Below, in pieces: positions 54,701 to 60,465 of a DNA stretch of 64,000 nucleotides. Under the pieces are notes generated by a model, which was given only the letters and a program-made list of their open reading frames with translations, was not told the DNA's origin and ran no database searches. The stretch is taken from contig JAQFVV010000457.1 of assembly GCA_028023455.1 (NCBI GenBank), forward strand, positions 250,001 through 314,000. Direction: 5' to 3'. Positions within the stretch are counted from its first letter, which is position 1, and each line of letters begins with the position of its first letter. Both the position numbers and the translations under genes were made by a program. Origin of the DNA: Epiperipatus broadwayi (lineage: Eukaryota; Onychophora; Udeonychophora; Euonychophora; Peripatidae).

Positions 54701-57288
54701 CAAATTTTATCCAAGTAAAGTTTTTAAAACTTTTTTTTTAAAAAAAAAAAAATTGATTTAAATTCTTCAGTACTTCTAATGTGAAATCCCAAAAGACAAG
54801 ATAAGAATTTATCCTTGCAAAATAGGAAGATAATGAGGAATTCTATTTTTTTTTAATGAATCCATTAGCATAGTAAATTTTAACTATTAAGTAAAATCAA
54901 AACAAGTGGTTTTCCTCCATTTCTAAATGAGTTATAATAATTAATTAGTAGTTTTCCCTGATGTATCACAAGCATTGATATTTCTTTAGAAAAGATATTT
55001 AAAGAAAGGTTCCATTTGCTTTTTATTATTGTAGCAGATGAGTAATTGAATTGTTAGAGTCCCTGAAGTAGTTTAAAAATTTCCATTTTAAGAAATTTAT
55101 TTAAATTCTATTTTTTCATGTATTTTAAGCTTATGAAGACATTTTCAGATATTTTAATTATTCATTTGGACATTCTCAAGAAAGGCATTTTCCACAAGGG
55201 CAAATAATTGTAAAAATCAGCTTCTTCATCATCAAAATTATTAAAAACCAACATGATTAAATTTAAATATTGGTCTCATGCAGTTTAACCAGCAGATGAC
55301 TAGCAGTGAAAGAGAAATATTTTTTTTGTATGCATATATTTATAGCTTTTTTCATGTGATGATTTTATTATTATCTTCACTCAAATTTTATAACTCTTTT
55401 AGCTTTTTACATGTTAGTTTTCTGCAGTTTTTATAGATATTATATTCTTGCAGATGATCGTAAAGTTTTTGACCATTTTAAGATACTCTTAAATAGAATA
55501 TTATATACACCTGGGTCTCATTTTATGCGGTAGATAGGTTCCTCAGAATATGCGCACAAAAGAAATCACACAAAAATAGACTTAACTTACCATGAAAAGT
55601 GGGGGATATGTTCCAGTAATTTTCAGAAATTGCATAAAAACAAAGCAACAAAGAAAAATTATTTTAAAATTTGCATTAAAAAAATAAAGAAATAAAGTAT
55701 GACTAATAAAAAATTTCATATATTTGAAAAAAATTAATACAAGACAAATGTTTTTTATTAATTACAGTATTTAATTTTACATTTTTTCATACATATTTTA
55801 ATCATTACCGCTATTTGACAATATGCGTTCGTTTGTGAACTAGTAAGAAATCAGATTCGTGATGTAATGTACAACTAGGACCACTTTCAGTCTTGTGCTA
55901 TGTGCTATGTTAATAGTTTTCTGTTTCTATATTAAAAAAATTGGATCACAATCAAAACAAAAAGATTATACATTATCATTAGAAAGATTATTTTCAGTTT
56001 AAAAAATCAATAAAATCTTCGTTATTTATTTTAACAATCTAAAAAAAATTTTATTTCTGTTATATCTAACAAAATACGTTTTAAAAGTTTAAAATTTTTG
56101 AATATTTATTGCGATATTTTTATACATAAGCATAAATCTATTATTATTATTTACTCATTAGTATAAGTAGGTTATTTACATAGAAGCTAAGATTCTAAAT
56201 ACAGCGTCAGGCCCTATTCAAGTTAGGTGCTAATATAATGTTATATTTTTGAAAGAAAAAAAAAGTATTTCAAGTCAAAATAAGTTATTAATAATTTAAA
56301 TTTATTAATATCTAATAAATATAGTGAAATATGAAAGATATTATCGCATAACTTCAAAATCACATTAAAATAATCCGCATAAAACGAGACCCAGGTGTAC
56401 TTCAATAAAATTAAATGTACAAATCGTAGAATAAATATTTAAATTACAGATATTAAAATAAATCTAAGCTCATTTGCTTATATAGTCATATAAGTCTGAA
56501 CTCAGTTCAGCACCCATACATTTTGGTATCTTTGGTTTTTTAATAACCATAGCCATCACTACTCTATTAGGCAGGATTGGTATTAAACCACCAAACATCA
56601 CATGATCACTATTTCTTATGCTTGCTCAGAACTTTTATTAAAACAGACAAAACTTTTCATACAGAGATGCCACTTAGTGCAAGCCAGAGTAATCAATGGA
56701 TGCCAGAAGGCTTATGCATAAAATCCCTATCTAGTGCCTACTCATCCAATTTCCTCAGACTAGTTTCTAGCTTGTGGCTTTCATCAGTGAGGAGCCTTGG
56801 ATCTGAGGGCACTGCACTTGCATAAAATCCCTATTTAGTGCCTACTCGTCCAATAACCCCAGTCTAGTTTTTAGCTTGTGGCTTTTGTCAGTAAGGTACA
56901 GTGCTCTCAGATCCAAGGCTCCTCACTAACGAAAGCCATAAGCTAGAAACCAGTCTGGGAATATTGGATGAGTAGGCACTAGATAGGGATTTTATGCACA
57001 AGCCTTCTGACATCCATTGAATACTCTGGCTTGCACTGAGTGGCACTACTGTATGGAGAGTTTTGCATGTTTTAATATTGTTACTTGATAGTTATGTTTT
57101 TTTATTTAGTACTATTTTAATTATTAATTGAAAGATTATAATAATTTCATAGTTATGGGGGATTACAAGAGAAGAAGATTGTCAATCATGTTTACATTAC
57201 CATTACTGGCATCATCTTAATGTCTTTCTACTGTACTATTTCAGGATTATCAGGAGTTGCTACAGAATATATTTTTAAAAAACAGCAA
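6653..57288 (+). CDS. SLC35A4: SLC35A4-like nucleotide-sugar transporter, spliced gene (5' 212 codons, six exons; 3' end outside window)
   Basis: Joining six exons gives an unbroken 636-nt reading frame (212 residues) that reads as the N-terminal two thirds of a nucleotide-sugar transporter (SLC35A / Pfam NST family). Hydrophobic segments lie near residues 28-48, 62-80, 95-115, 123-143, 150-167 and 180-205. Family signatures are SSVVLLIEVFK (residues 59-71), AVLYAANNN (102-110), TFQILCNMKIIST (124-136) and YCTISGLSGVATEY (192-205). The last two favour SLC35A4 over SLC35A1-A3. The family is made of Golgi multi-pass transporters; human SLC35A4 has been linked to CDP-ribitol transport, so the substrate here is inferred only. 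Family members run about 320-350 residues, so roughly 110-140 residues are missing, and no matching exon was found between 57289 and 64000. All introns are GT-AG. Introns 1, 4 and 5 interrupt codons; introns 2, 3 and 6 fall between codons. Confidence 0.9.
6900..8000 (-). mobile_element. Decayed LINE reverse-transcriptase relic
   Basis: Read on the minus strand, broken frames match a non-LTR reverse transcriptase in the expected order. Near 7740 is a LEFRKRERN remnant of the GFRxGRGT motif. Near 7570-7680 is FPIDLENMFDKINWITML, a remnant of the F(I/V)DxEKAFDxxxW block. At 6920-7234 is an open frame with ITNQIFNKN...SLELELRKRLIFNLEC, matching the post-RT domain (AKEAFN..., ELRKRLVK). Many frameshifts and stops. 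The 5' limit near 8000 is uncertain. It lies in intron 1, antisense to the transporter. Confidence 0.7.
8001..9940. other. AT-rich intron sequence, nothing recognisable
   Basis: Intron 1 sequence rich in T tracts. Open frames here (for example near 8060-8342 and 9462-9701) are short, of low complexity and match nothing known to me. Confidence 0.4.
9955..10075 (-). repeat. Decayed FB1 (hammerhead repeat) copy
   Basis: On the minus strand the segment aligns by eye with the FB1 ribozyme region: an ATCC-like arm, CTAAAGGCAAAAGTCAGAAAC in place of the CTGATGA - stem II - GAAAC core, then an ATGGAT arm. Core bases are lost, so no activity is expected. It is called from similarity to the copies at 56744-56802 and 32944-33000. 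Confidence 0.4.
10700..11650 (-). mobile_element. Possible LINE relic, very decayed
   Basis: The + strand is extremely T-rich. The minus strand gives long Lys-rich, broken frames (KKAKAKELKKITKE-like, then LLRWQKL) resembling the linker between endonuclease and reverse transcriptase in LINEs. No catalytic motif is visible. It may be simple T-rich sequence instead. Confidence 0.2.
12240..14790. other. Unclassified block of higher complexity within intron 1
   Basis: Several patches are richer in G and C than the surroundings: 12280-12390 (with CAAAAGGAG / CTCCTTTTG arms), 12700-12840, 13310-13620 and 14400-14720. A T-arm-like GGGTTCAAACCTC lies near 12723-12740, but no box A or full cloverleaf was found. 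No reading frame of note. It could be decayed mobile DNA or a regulatory region. Confidence 0.25.
15186..16081 (+). mobile_element. Pogo/Tigger-like MITE, copy 1
   Basis: About 892 bp bounded by terminal inverted repeats beginning CACCTGGGTCTCATTTTAT and ending ATAAAATGAGACTCAGGTG, flanked by TA dinucleotides (15186-15187 and 16080-16081). TA target duplication plus ends of this style (GTCTC..TTTTA.GCGG, then a TTCCTCAGAA-like block) fit non-autonomous pogo/Tigger elements. No transposase frame remains. Copies 2 and 3 are at 17349 and 55506. Confidence 0.85.
16106..16221. repeat. Near-perfect hairpin, arms about 36 bp
   Basis: Left arm 16106-16142 (AAGTGTAATAATGCTCAAGG...) is complementary to 16186-16221 with about one mismatch, around a 43-nt loop. 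The loop contains CAATCAAGAATTTCAA, whose inverse TTTGAAATTCTTGATTG occurs at 16476-16492, so the hairpin may belong to a larger foldback running to about 16496. Confidence 0.8.
17148..17228 (+). other. tRNA-like segment (pol III box A and box B) inside the foldback
   Basis: TAGTTCAGTTGGTAGAGC at 17153-17170 is an almost perfect D-arm/box A. GGTGCGAGTTCAACTTC at 17204-17220 resembles a T-arm/box B (consensus GGTTCGANNCC). The spacing (about 50 nt) is near that of a real tRNA. The acceptor stem pairs poorly and no clean anticodon arm forms, so this is a tRNA-derived relic or SINE head rather than a working tRNA gene. Confidence 0.6.
17349..18460 (+). mobile_element. Pogo/Tigger-like MITE, copy 2 (nested in the foldback)
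   Basis: Body 17351-18458 between TA dinucleotides. Ends CACCTGGGTCTCTTTTTACG and AAAACGAGACCCAGGTG. Same orientation as copy 1 but about 215 bp longer. Part of the extra length is a hairpin near 17420-17514 and an AATTAAAAATTAAAA-rich stretch near 17780-17960. No transposase frame. Confidence 0.88.
17420..17514. repeat. Hairpin within MITE copy 2, arms about 31 bp
   Basis: GAAGTCGAACTCCAATAATG at 17420 is complementary to the arm ending TTATTGGAATTCGACTTTC near 17514, with two or three mismatches. Copies 1 and 3 lack this segment, so it is either an insertion into copy 2 or ancestral sequence lost from the shorter copies. Confidence 0.7.
19665..19815 (+). repeat. Decayed FB1 (hammerhead repeat) copy
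   Basis: Aligns by eye with the FB1 monomer in the expected order: ACTGCTAGG-like upstream sequence, AGTGCATGAG, a degraded core GGTGATAAAAGCAAAAACCAGAAATTAGTC, then ATTTTATATAACACT and TCATTGATTAATTGAG. The CUGANGA core is changed to GTGATAA, so activity is unlikely. Confidence 0.5.
20114..20219 (+). CDS. SLC35A4: SLC35A4-like exon 2
   Basis: Acceptor TTATCCAG, donor GTAAGA. The first base completes the glycine codon split with exon 1. It encodes residues 36-71: the end of TM1 (SVMYGSYSVLMHL), a short lumenal loop (SEEQGALPF), and the start of TM2 with the family motif SSVVLLIEVFK. The equivalent human stretch is the region around STAMYG and SSAVLLTEL. Confidence 0.9.
20295..20390 (-). repeat. 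Decayed FB1 (hammerhead repeat) copy
   Basis: The minus strand reads ATTGATAAAGACAAAAAGTC followed by AGAATTTGATCTGG and ACTAGTG, matching the FB1 core, stem II, short stem III and the downstream CACTAGAT. Stem II is GAC/GTC, a compensated change compared with AGC/GCT and GGC/GCC in younger copies. It lies about 75 bp after exon 2. Confidence 0.5.
21060..23830 (+). repeat. Old interspersed repeat, copy A (interrupted by the 337-bp concatemer)
   Basis: Collinear, diverged similarity to 43500-44890. Matching landmarks: TCTGATATCTAATAGG / TTCAATATCTAATGG, AGAATATGCTAGTGCTAAGG / AGAATATGCTAGCATTAAAG, GTCACTTGAATTTTTCT / GTCACTTAAATTTTTCT, GAAACATATAATAATGATAT / GAAACATATAATGATAT, TTTCTGCTCTAATG / GTTCTGCTGTAATG. 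The block 21923-23048 has no counterpart in copy B, which makes it a later insertion. No coding motif; family unknown. Confidence 0.6.
21910..23061. repeat. 337-bp repeat concatemer with 13-bp target-site duplication
   Basis: Two head-to-tail copies of a 337-bp unit (21923-22259 and 22260-22596) are followed by inverted material (about 22602-23048, 1.3 units; the inverted copies also repeat at 337 bp, ACTCTTATAC at 22604 and 22941). Copies differ at only a few bases, so the array is young. The whole block is flanked by the direct repeat TTAAAAAAGAATT at 21910-21922 and 23049-23061. Each unit contains a perfect hairpin GTGACTA-CATAA-TAGTCAC. No open frame and no hammerhead core was found. Confidence 0.9.
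23922..25800 (+). repeat. 1.9-kb duplicated unit, copy A
   Basis: High similarity along its full length to 26589-28500, same orientation, from TGTTTTGTGGTCTTACC to a TTTTTATTTG(C/T)GAACTTTTTATTTT end. A local inverted repeat (GTATCTGCC / GGCAGATAC) surrounds GGCCATTCGAACCTGG, whose reverse strand holds a box-B-like GGTTCGAAT. CGCACAGAT at 24262 is inverted as ATCTGTGCG near 25708. A 100-codon frame occurs at 24294-24617. No known transposase or reverse transcriptase was recognised. Confidence 0.8.
24294..24617 (+). pseudogene. Unidentified frame within duplicated unit A
   Basis: A 107-codon frame with KKKIFYIPYLTPGQKF and CPVQECYICLVRRTVQKK stretches. Copy B (26969-27280) keeps the same first 90 or so residues, and the frames diverge after an A-run of different length. 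The Cys residues (CPVQECYIC) recall but do not match a zinc-binding motif. I do not recognise a family. It may be a fragment of an unknown element protein or a chance frame. Confidence 0.3.
25801..26588. other. Spacer between the two 1.9-kb units
   Basis: About 790 bp of AT-rich DNA with no similarity to the flanking units seen by eye. It includes a C-rich run near 26018-26035 and repeated TTAGTAATT motifs near 25890-25960. No coding frame. Confidence 0.4.
26589..28500 (+). repeat. 1.9-kb duplicated unit, copy B
   Basis: Same order and ends as copy A, with scattered substitutions and small indels. The frame at 26969-27280 corresponds to that in copy A. The 27811-28011 minus-strand frame and the 27784-28041 plus-strand frame cover the conserved CATCCGGAGGTCCTTTA and GGATCCAGGTGTCCTGGGG section also present in copy A near 25170-25240. 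Confidence 0.8.
26969..27280 (+). pseudogene. Unidentified frame within duplicated unit B
   Basis: 103 codons, nearly identical to the frame in unit A over KKKIFYIPYLTPGQKF to RRTVQKKK, then a different C-terminus (LHRKGLWSFLLTYDPIP) because of a one-base difference in the A-run. The paired frames show that the unit was duplicated, but not that the protein is used. Confidence 0.3.
28501..30526. other. AT-rich intron sequence with low-complexity AT block
   Basis: No gene seen. From about 29990 to 30430 the DNA is almost pure A/T with recurring ATATAC/TATATG motifs, a degenerate AT minisatellite. The short frame 29836-30021 lies at its edge and is not supported as coding. Confidence 0.45.
30527..30691 (+). 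CDS. SLC35A4: SLC35A4-like exon 3
   Basis: Acceptor TTTTTTTTTCAG, donor GTAACA. The 165 nt encode residues 72-126 in phase 0: the rest of TM2 (LLVSLILFF), a loop (PEFHRKGLHMLTFR), TM3 with the strongly diagnostic AVLYAANNN motif, and the LDAATFQ start of the most conserved block of the NST family. It is the longest exon and the most secure identification. Confidence 0.93.
32531..32557 (-). ncRNA. Hammerhead ribozyme, 3' half only
   Basis: The minus strand reads CTAGAAACTAGTCTGGGG then ATATTGGAT: GAAA, the AC-TA-GT mini stem III, GTC cleavage triplet and the 3' strand of stem I. The 5' half with CUGANGA is missing because the copy is cut at the foldback centre. Confidence 0.6.
32944..33000 (+). 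ncRNA. Hammerhead-ribozyme motif, slightly damaged
   Basis: In order: ATCCAA (distal stem I), GGC, TCCTCA (proximal stem I), CTGACGA core, AGGCCACAAGCCA (stem II GGC/GCC), GAAAC-TA-GTT (mini stem III and cleavage triplet), GGGATA and TTGGAT (closing distal stem I). Compared with the intact copy, two bases are lost around the cleavage site (GTCTGGGG to GTTGGG), which disturbs proximal stem I. Confidence 0.7.
33118..37259. other. AT-rich intron 3 sequence, nothing recognisable
   Basis: No exon, RNA or mobile element was identified. Only short (TA)n tracts (near 34197) and homopolymers. The minus frame 34976-35170 has no family resemblance. Confidence 0.4.
37260..41350 (+). other. Purine-rich block, possible decayed retroelement
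   Basis: The + strand becomes noticeably A/G-rich compared with both sides. Broken + strand frames read as charged protein-like sequence, for example 37806-38051 (MEVQGKIPKFITEGKIFG) and about 38240-38480 (IMDFIEKEPKKLYLIRKNIT, NENGSMETEDFIEDLN). A polypurine-like AAAAGGGGGAA at about 41083 is followed by a GC-richer stretch with an AATAAA signal near 41185, as in an LTR. No matching left LTR, protease, RT or integrase motif was found, so the call is tentative. Confidence 0.25.
40797..40825. repeat. (ATT)n microsatellite
   Basis: An uninterrupted run of about nine ATT units. Confidence 0.9.
41819..42078 (-). mobile_element. FB1 foldback copy with 13-bp target duplication
   Basis: Direct repeats GAATTACCAATAA at 41819-41831 and 42066-42078 flank a 234-bp insertion. 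It consists of two inverted FB1 arms (41832-41935 and 41925-42065) meeting within TGCCTATTTTATGCAC, so the ribozyme section is absent. The left arm is truncated (starts AAACAGGCGAAACTCTCC) while the right arm continues to ATGTGATGTTTAAT. Asymmetric truncation plus a 13-bp duplication suggests insertion by target-primed reverse transcription rather than cut-and-paste. Confidence 0.85.
42647..42705 (+). CDS. SLC35A4: SLC35A4-like exon 4 (59 nt microexon)
   Basis: Acceptor TTTTTTTTCCAG, donor GTAAAT. It encodes residues 127-145 (ILCNMKIISTVFLYRLIIK) and two bases of an arginine codon. This is the NST block in which a conserved lysine (here NMKI) lies in a membrane segment. The exon is too short for ordinary ORF detection and is supported by exact frame continuity with both neighbours and by family similarity. 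Confidence 0.9.
43500..44890 (+). repeat. Old interspersed repeat, copy B
   Basis: Collinear with 21060-23830 once the 337-bp concatemer there is removed (see that entry for landmarks). It includes a 50-bp tandem duplication at 43641-43740. Short open frames 44148-44366 (minus) and 44589-44807 (plus) lie within it and have no recognised similarity. Confidence 0.55.
43641..43740. repeat. 50-bp tandem duplication
   Basis: CTACTTTTTCTATGATATAT starts two consecutive 50-bp units that differ at only one or two positions (TATTTT/TATTTC). Confidence 0.9.
46791..47114 (-). pseudogene. LINE reverse-transcriptase fragment (fingers region)
   Basis: The longest intact stretch of the LINE at 45487-49010. 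It encodes the PDFLKHL...W...LYTNILQSGYIPDSW block and the AQIIAIPKPDKSS block typical of Jockey-like reverse transcriptases. The expected YRPISLL that follows has decayed to NIFPSLAAL. Confidence 0.85.
47553..47822 (-). pseudogene. LINE endonuclease fragment
   Basis: NNLYLVYDAKQSGIFHLARW followed by DLTFVTSDSNG matches the end of apurinic-like LINE endonucleases (LLYDAKQPGTF...R....PDLTFVS). The SDH motif expected after it is lost in a frameshift. Confidence 0.85.
48142..48336 (-). pseudogene. LINE endonuclease fragment, N-terminal part
   Basis: FSICQLNVEGLIKSEAEIIS and CIDVLALQETRH match the first two endonuclease motifs (N-W/C-N-x-x-G-L and LQET with the catalytic Glu). It continues the LINE towards its 5' end. 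Confidence 0.85.
49011..51782. other. AT-rich intron 4 sequence, nothing recognisable
   Basis: No gene or clear repeat. A GC-richer patch at 49900-50030 (GTCTGCCGTCAGACAGAG) contains a short palindrome CTGCCGTCAG and has no other mark. Confidence 0.4.
51783..51845 (+). CDS. SLC35A4: SLC35A4-like exon 5 (63 nt)
   Basis: Acceptor GTTTTTTAG, donor GTGAGA. The first base completes Arg146, then PITQNQWVALILLSFAGICN (147-166) and two bases of Ser167. It matches the family pattern of a basic turn followed by a short hydrophobic helix. A stronger-looking TTTCAG lies about 50 bp upstream (near 51733), but reading from there puts a stop before the conserved block. Confidence 0.9.
   Translation, partial: TNHSKSMGCTHSAVFRWHLQ
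51846..55505. other. AT-rich intron 5 sequence, nothing recognisable
   Basis: Simple AT-rich DNA with many A/T homopolymers. No exon, RNA gene or element was seen. Confidence 0.4.
55506..56399 (-). mobile_element. Pogo/Tigger-like MITE, copy 3
   Basis: Body 55508-56397 between TA dinucleotides, with ends CACCTGGGTCTCATTTTATG and ATAAAACGAGACCCAGGTG. Inverted relative to copies 1 and 2. It is almost the same length as copy 1 (about 890 bp) and similar along the whole element. Confidence 0.88.
56744..56802 (-). ncRNA. Hammerhead ribozyme (type-I-like, minimal stem III), best-preserved copy
   Basis: Minus strand, 59 nt. Distal stem I ATCCAA/TTGGAT (6 bp). Internal loop GGC/AA. Proximal stem I TCCTCA/TGAGGA (6 Watson-Crick pairs). 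Core CTGATGA. Stem II AGC/GCT with loop CACAA. Core GAAA. Stem III AC-TA-GT, only about 2 bp with a palindromic sequence. Cleavage triplet GTC, with cleavage predicted after its C at 56758. All conserved core bases are present. One oddity is an A-A apposition where a G-C pair normally closes stem II next to the core. Such short stem III versions are known from Penelope-like elements and animal retrozymes, and often cleave as dimers. Confidence 0.85.
56849..56899 (-). ncRNA. Hammerhead-ribozyme motif, inactive-looking
   Basis: Minus strand: CTTACTGACAAAAGCCACAAG, then CTAAAAACTAGACTGGGG and TTATTGGAC. The core has CTGACAA instead of CTGANGA, AAAAC instead of GAAAC, and GAC instead of GTC. It is about 105 bp upstream, in transcript sense, of the intact copy. 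Confidence 0.6.
56911..56969 (+). ncRNA. Hammerhead-ribozyme motif, one core change
   Basis: ATCCAA, GGC, TCCTCA, CTAACGA (core G changed to A), AAGCCATAAGCTA, GAAAC-CA-GTC, TGGGAA, TATTGGAT. The cleavage triplet and both stem I halves survive. Loss of the invariant G5 should abolish cleavage. This copy is in the same sense as the transporter gene. Confidence 0.7.
57153..57288 (+). CDS. SLC35A4: SLC35A4-like exon 6
   Basis: Acceptor ATTTCATAG, donor GTAAGT. It encodes residues 167-212: SYGGLQEKK, a loop, then a membrane helix (ITGIILMSFYCTISGLSG) and VATEYIFKKQQ. The helix and following charged stretch match the SLC35A4 region LLLILYCLISGLSS...TELLMKRQ. The acceptor is only about 80 bp downstream of the FB1 hammerhead repeat. 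The next exon, which should encode a QNLFLYTFG-like stretch, was not found to the right. Confidence 0.9.
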
Positions 57289-60200
57289 GTAAGTTTACTG
57301 TCAATTAAATCTTTTATTGTGTGTGTGTGTTTATAGGTGTGCAATGATTCAATTCAATATTTTAAACATATGGCTCTGTAGACATTGAAAAAAAAAAATA
57401 TGATGATGGTTTCTTGGATGCATTTCAATCAACAGATGTCTGTAGTTAGTTCAAGTTCCACATGGCTTTTAAAATGTGATATATCATTGTTTTGTATTTA
57501 TTGATTTATATTATAGAAATTTATTTTACAAATGCACTTTTCAACTAAGTACTTATCACAGCAAACACTTCATAACAATAATCTTTTTGTATTAATGCAT
57601 TTTATTCATTATTATTTATTTAATAAAACTCAAATGTATTTATAATATTCTCTATATGAGTGCATAATAGTCTTCATCTTTTAATCTTTCATCTCTTTAT
57701 ATTATAGTAGAGAGAGTACATGTCACATAATCTTTTCCCCAGAGGAAAGGCAAGAATGATATTAACTTTAATTTATATACCATGATCAAACCATAGAAGT
57801 GTCACTATTATTTCTATTTAATGCACTATTGTCTAAACACACTATATCCCTCCTATATTACGCATATCCATTGTAAGACTGATAATCCAAACTCAATTTA
57901 ATATGACAGTTAGTAACTCATCATAGCTATTACTTACATGTATAGTATATTTCATACACCTATATATAGAATATTGTAATGAATGAAGAAATTAATATAC
58001 TTTTAAATTAATAAAAAAATAATTTATTTAAAAAATTTAATTTAATATCAAATAATAATATATATCTATATATACATACAAATGAGCAATTAAGATTATT
58101 ATATATTATCTAATTATTATGAATGTATGTCAATAAATATAATGTAATCAGCACCTATTACCCTTATATGCTTTTAAATTTCATGTATATCAAATTATTA
58201 ATAAAAATACTTAAAATTAATTTTAAAATTAATGTATAATATCCATTTGGTATGTCTTAATAAAAATAGCATAATACTCTGTTCTCATTCAATAGTTTAT
58301 ATCAATATATGATCCAAAACATGAGTAAACAATTGTTGCATTCTTTGTAGGACTATTATGAGGTGGCAAATTTAAGTCAAAGTTTGGGGAGAAAAGTTCA
58401 AAAATAAAAATATAAAAAAAAACAACAACTTTCTTTTCTTAGTTTATATTCAACTTTTTTTCTCATTTAATCAAAGAATAGTAATGTAAATTTTAATGGT
58501 AAAAAAATATATATATTATTGTTATACAGATTATTTAGAGAGTATGAAGAACAATATGACAATTAAAATATGCTATTTTAAAATTTTTATGCAAAATATT
58601 GAAAATGGTCTCACTTAGAGTTCCTATTTTGTTTACGGCTTGTCCATAATGTATGCACACATGAAATTATATTTTTTCTTCATGATATTGTCCATTTTTA
58701 CTCCACATATTTTTTTTTCAAATTTCATAATTAATTTATTTTGACCTTTGAAAGAAATTTTGAACATTTGCATATGTTTTTTTAACTTTTTATCTGAAGA
58801 GTTTAGAGATTAGATGTTTTATCCCAGATTAAATTTATCACCAAGGAAAAAAGCTATTCATTATCAAGTCTAGATATTCATCTAGACACCATTCTCACAC
58901 ACCACTACACCATCAGGTTGGTTGGTTGCTCCCATACTCAATCTGATCGCACTAAGCAAAACTCTGCTGCATACTTTAGTTTAAATAGTAGTGATGGTAA
59001 AGCTCTAGTTTTTAATTTATATTGGCCTCTATCAGACTTTGCGATAGTTACTATTTTCATCTACTGTGGCATAGGAATTCTTGATATAATACCCATTTTT
59101 AATGTTGATTTCTGCTGATTTCAATCAAAAATTCAACAAGCATAGATTTTGCCTATGTATCATTTTTCCAGTAATGTACTTGAGCTCAGAAACTTCTTTC
59201 TCAAATATCTCCTTATTTGTTAATTAACATGATAGATCTTAATTTGTTTATTTCTATAATTATATCTGGTAAGCTATTTGCATAGATTCTCTTTTTTATT
59301 AATTTTTTTTAAAAAATCATTTTTTAATTACTTATTTTACATAATTTCAACTTTTTAATTTTAACATTAAATTATTTTTTTGTATATAATAAAGTTATAT
59401 ATTACCTGTTTTTAAAAAATTATTGTAGTAAATGTTGATCAAATTACTATTTTTTATTATCATTAGCAAGAAATTACACCTGTTTAGTATTTCTCTTTTC
59501 TTTGATTTTTTTCTTTTTAATTTGGACATTAATAAAAAGATTATTATCCAATGATAATATAATTCTTTGACAATTATTTATTAATCTTATCATAGTTATT
59601 TCTCAAGAATGAGAGTGGTATCTATAATATGCAAAACAAATATTCTTCAGTTTTAATATGCACTTTCCCCTCCCCTCCTCCTTTCTAACTCTCTTTTTTT
59701 TAATCTAAATTCTATTTGATTTAATGGTCATTCCCTTACATTCAAGAATTGCTTAAATAAAATATTTCAGGATTAAAAGAATCTACTTCCCTTTTCTCTC
59801 TCATACACTGTTATATATAATATTTCTTTAAAATTGTTCTGCTCATTTGTCCAATAGTTTTATCTACTTAATTAACATATATTTTAGATCACAGAACTAT
59901 CTGTAGAATTACCTATATATTTATTGAAAGCTGATTGTCATGAATAAATGCTTGCTAAAAAATACATAAAATCTAAATTTATATAATAAATAATTATATT
60001 AGTTTAACAACTTTATCATGTTTCTATGTATATATGAATATAGGTACATGCAACTTGCCACTGGTAACACTGTCATGAAATAAAATTTGTTTTAAATGCA
60101 AGTTCTCTTCATGATTACTCATCTGTGAAGAGTTACTCTTTTAATGAAACATCAATAAGCCAATTAAGAAGGCCATAAGTTTGGTTTATTTAAAGTTTTA

Positions 60201-60465
60201 CAATGTTACTGATTATAGCTTAAGAATTTAATTCTATTCACTTTGGGGAAATATTAAATTTATCAAAGTAAGGTATGATATCATATTACTCTAGCATACC
60301 GTTTAAGTCTGTATTGAGTAGTAATCCATTATATATTACTTTACTTGAAACTCATCTATGTAAGCTTGAATAATAGATACCTGATAATAGTGCCAACTAG
60401 ATTCACATTTGTAATTTCAATCTATTGACAAGTTTAAAATTTATTAGCTCAAATAGTAAAATATA
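57289..60465. other. AT-rich intron 6 sequence, nothing recognisable
   Basis: Starts after the exon 6 donor. A short (GT)n tract lies near 57320. No further transporter exon was found. The 58918-59118 frame has no family resemblance. Confidence 0.4.

Larger units (their letters stand above)
56470..57075 (-). mobile_element. FB1 hammerhead repeat, foldback with three ribozyme motifs
   Basis: The left part, read on the minus strand, contains a second, partial ribozyme unit (56849-56899), an intact hammerhead (56744-56802) and the full downstream monomer (CACTAGATAGGG, CTTCTGGCATCC, GAGCAAGCATAAG, GAACTGAGTTCAG) to about 56470. The right part (56900-57075) is the inverse orientation with a third hammerhead (56911-56969) and the start of a monomer. 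The GCATAAAATCCCTAT...TCCAAT block repeats at 56716 and 56820, showing tandem units cut short. The frame 56577-56825 is repeat sequence, not a gene. No clear target duplication was found. Confidence 0.85.

Noticed and set aside
58918-59118. 66-codon frame with fairly ordinary composition
   Set aside because: No splice signals, no recognised domain, and the length is expected by chance in 64 kb.
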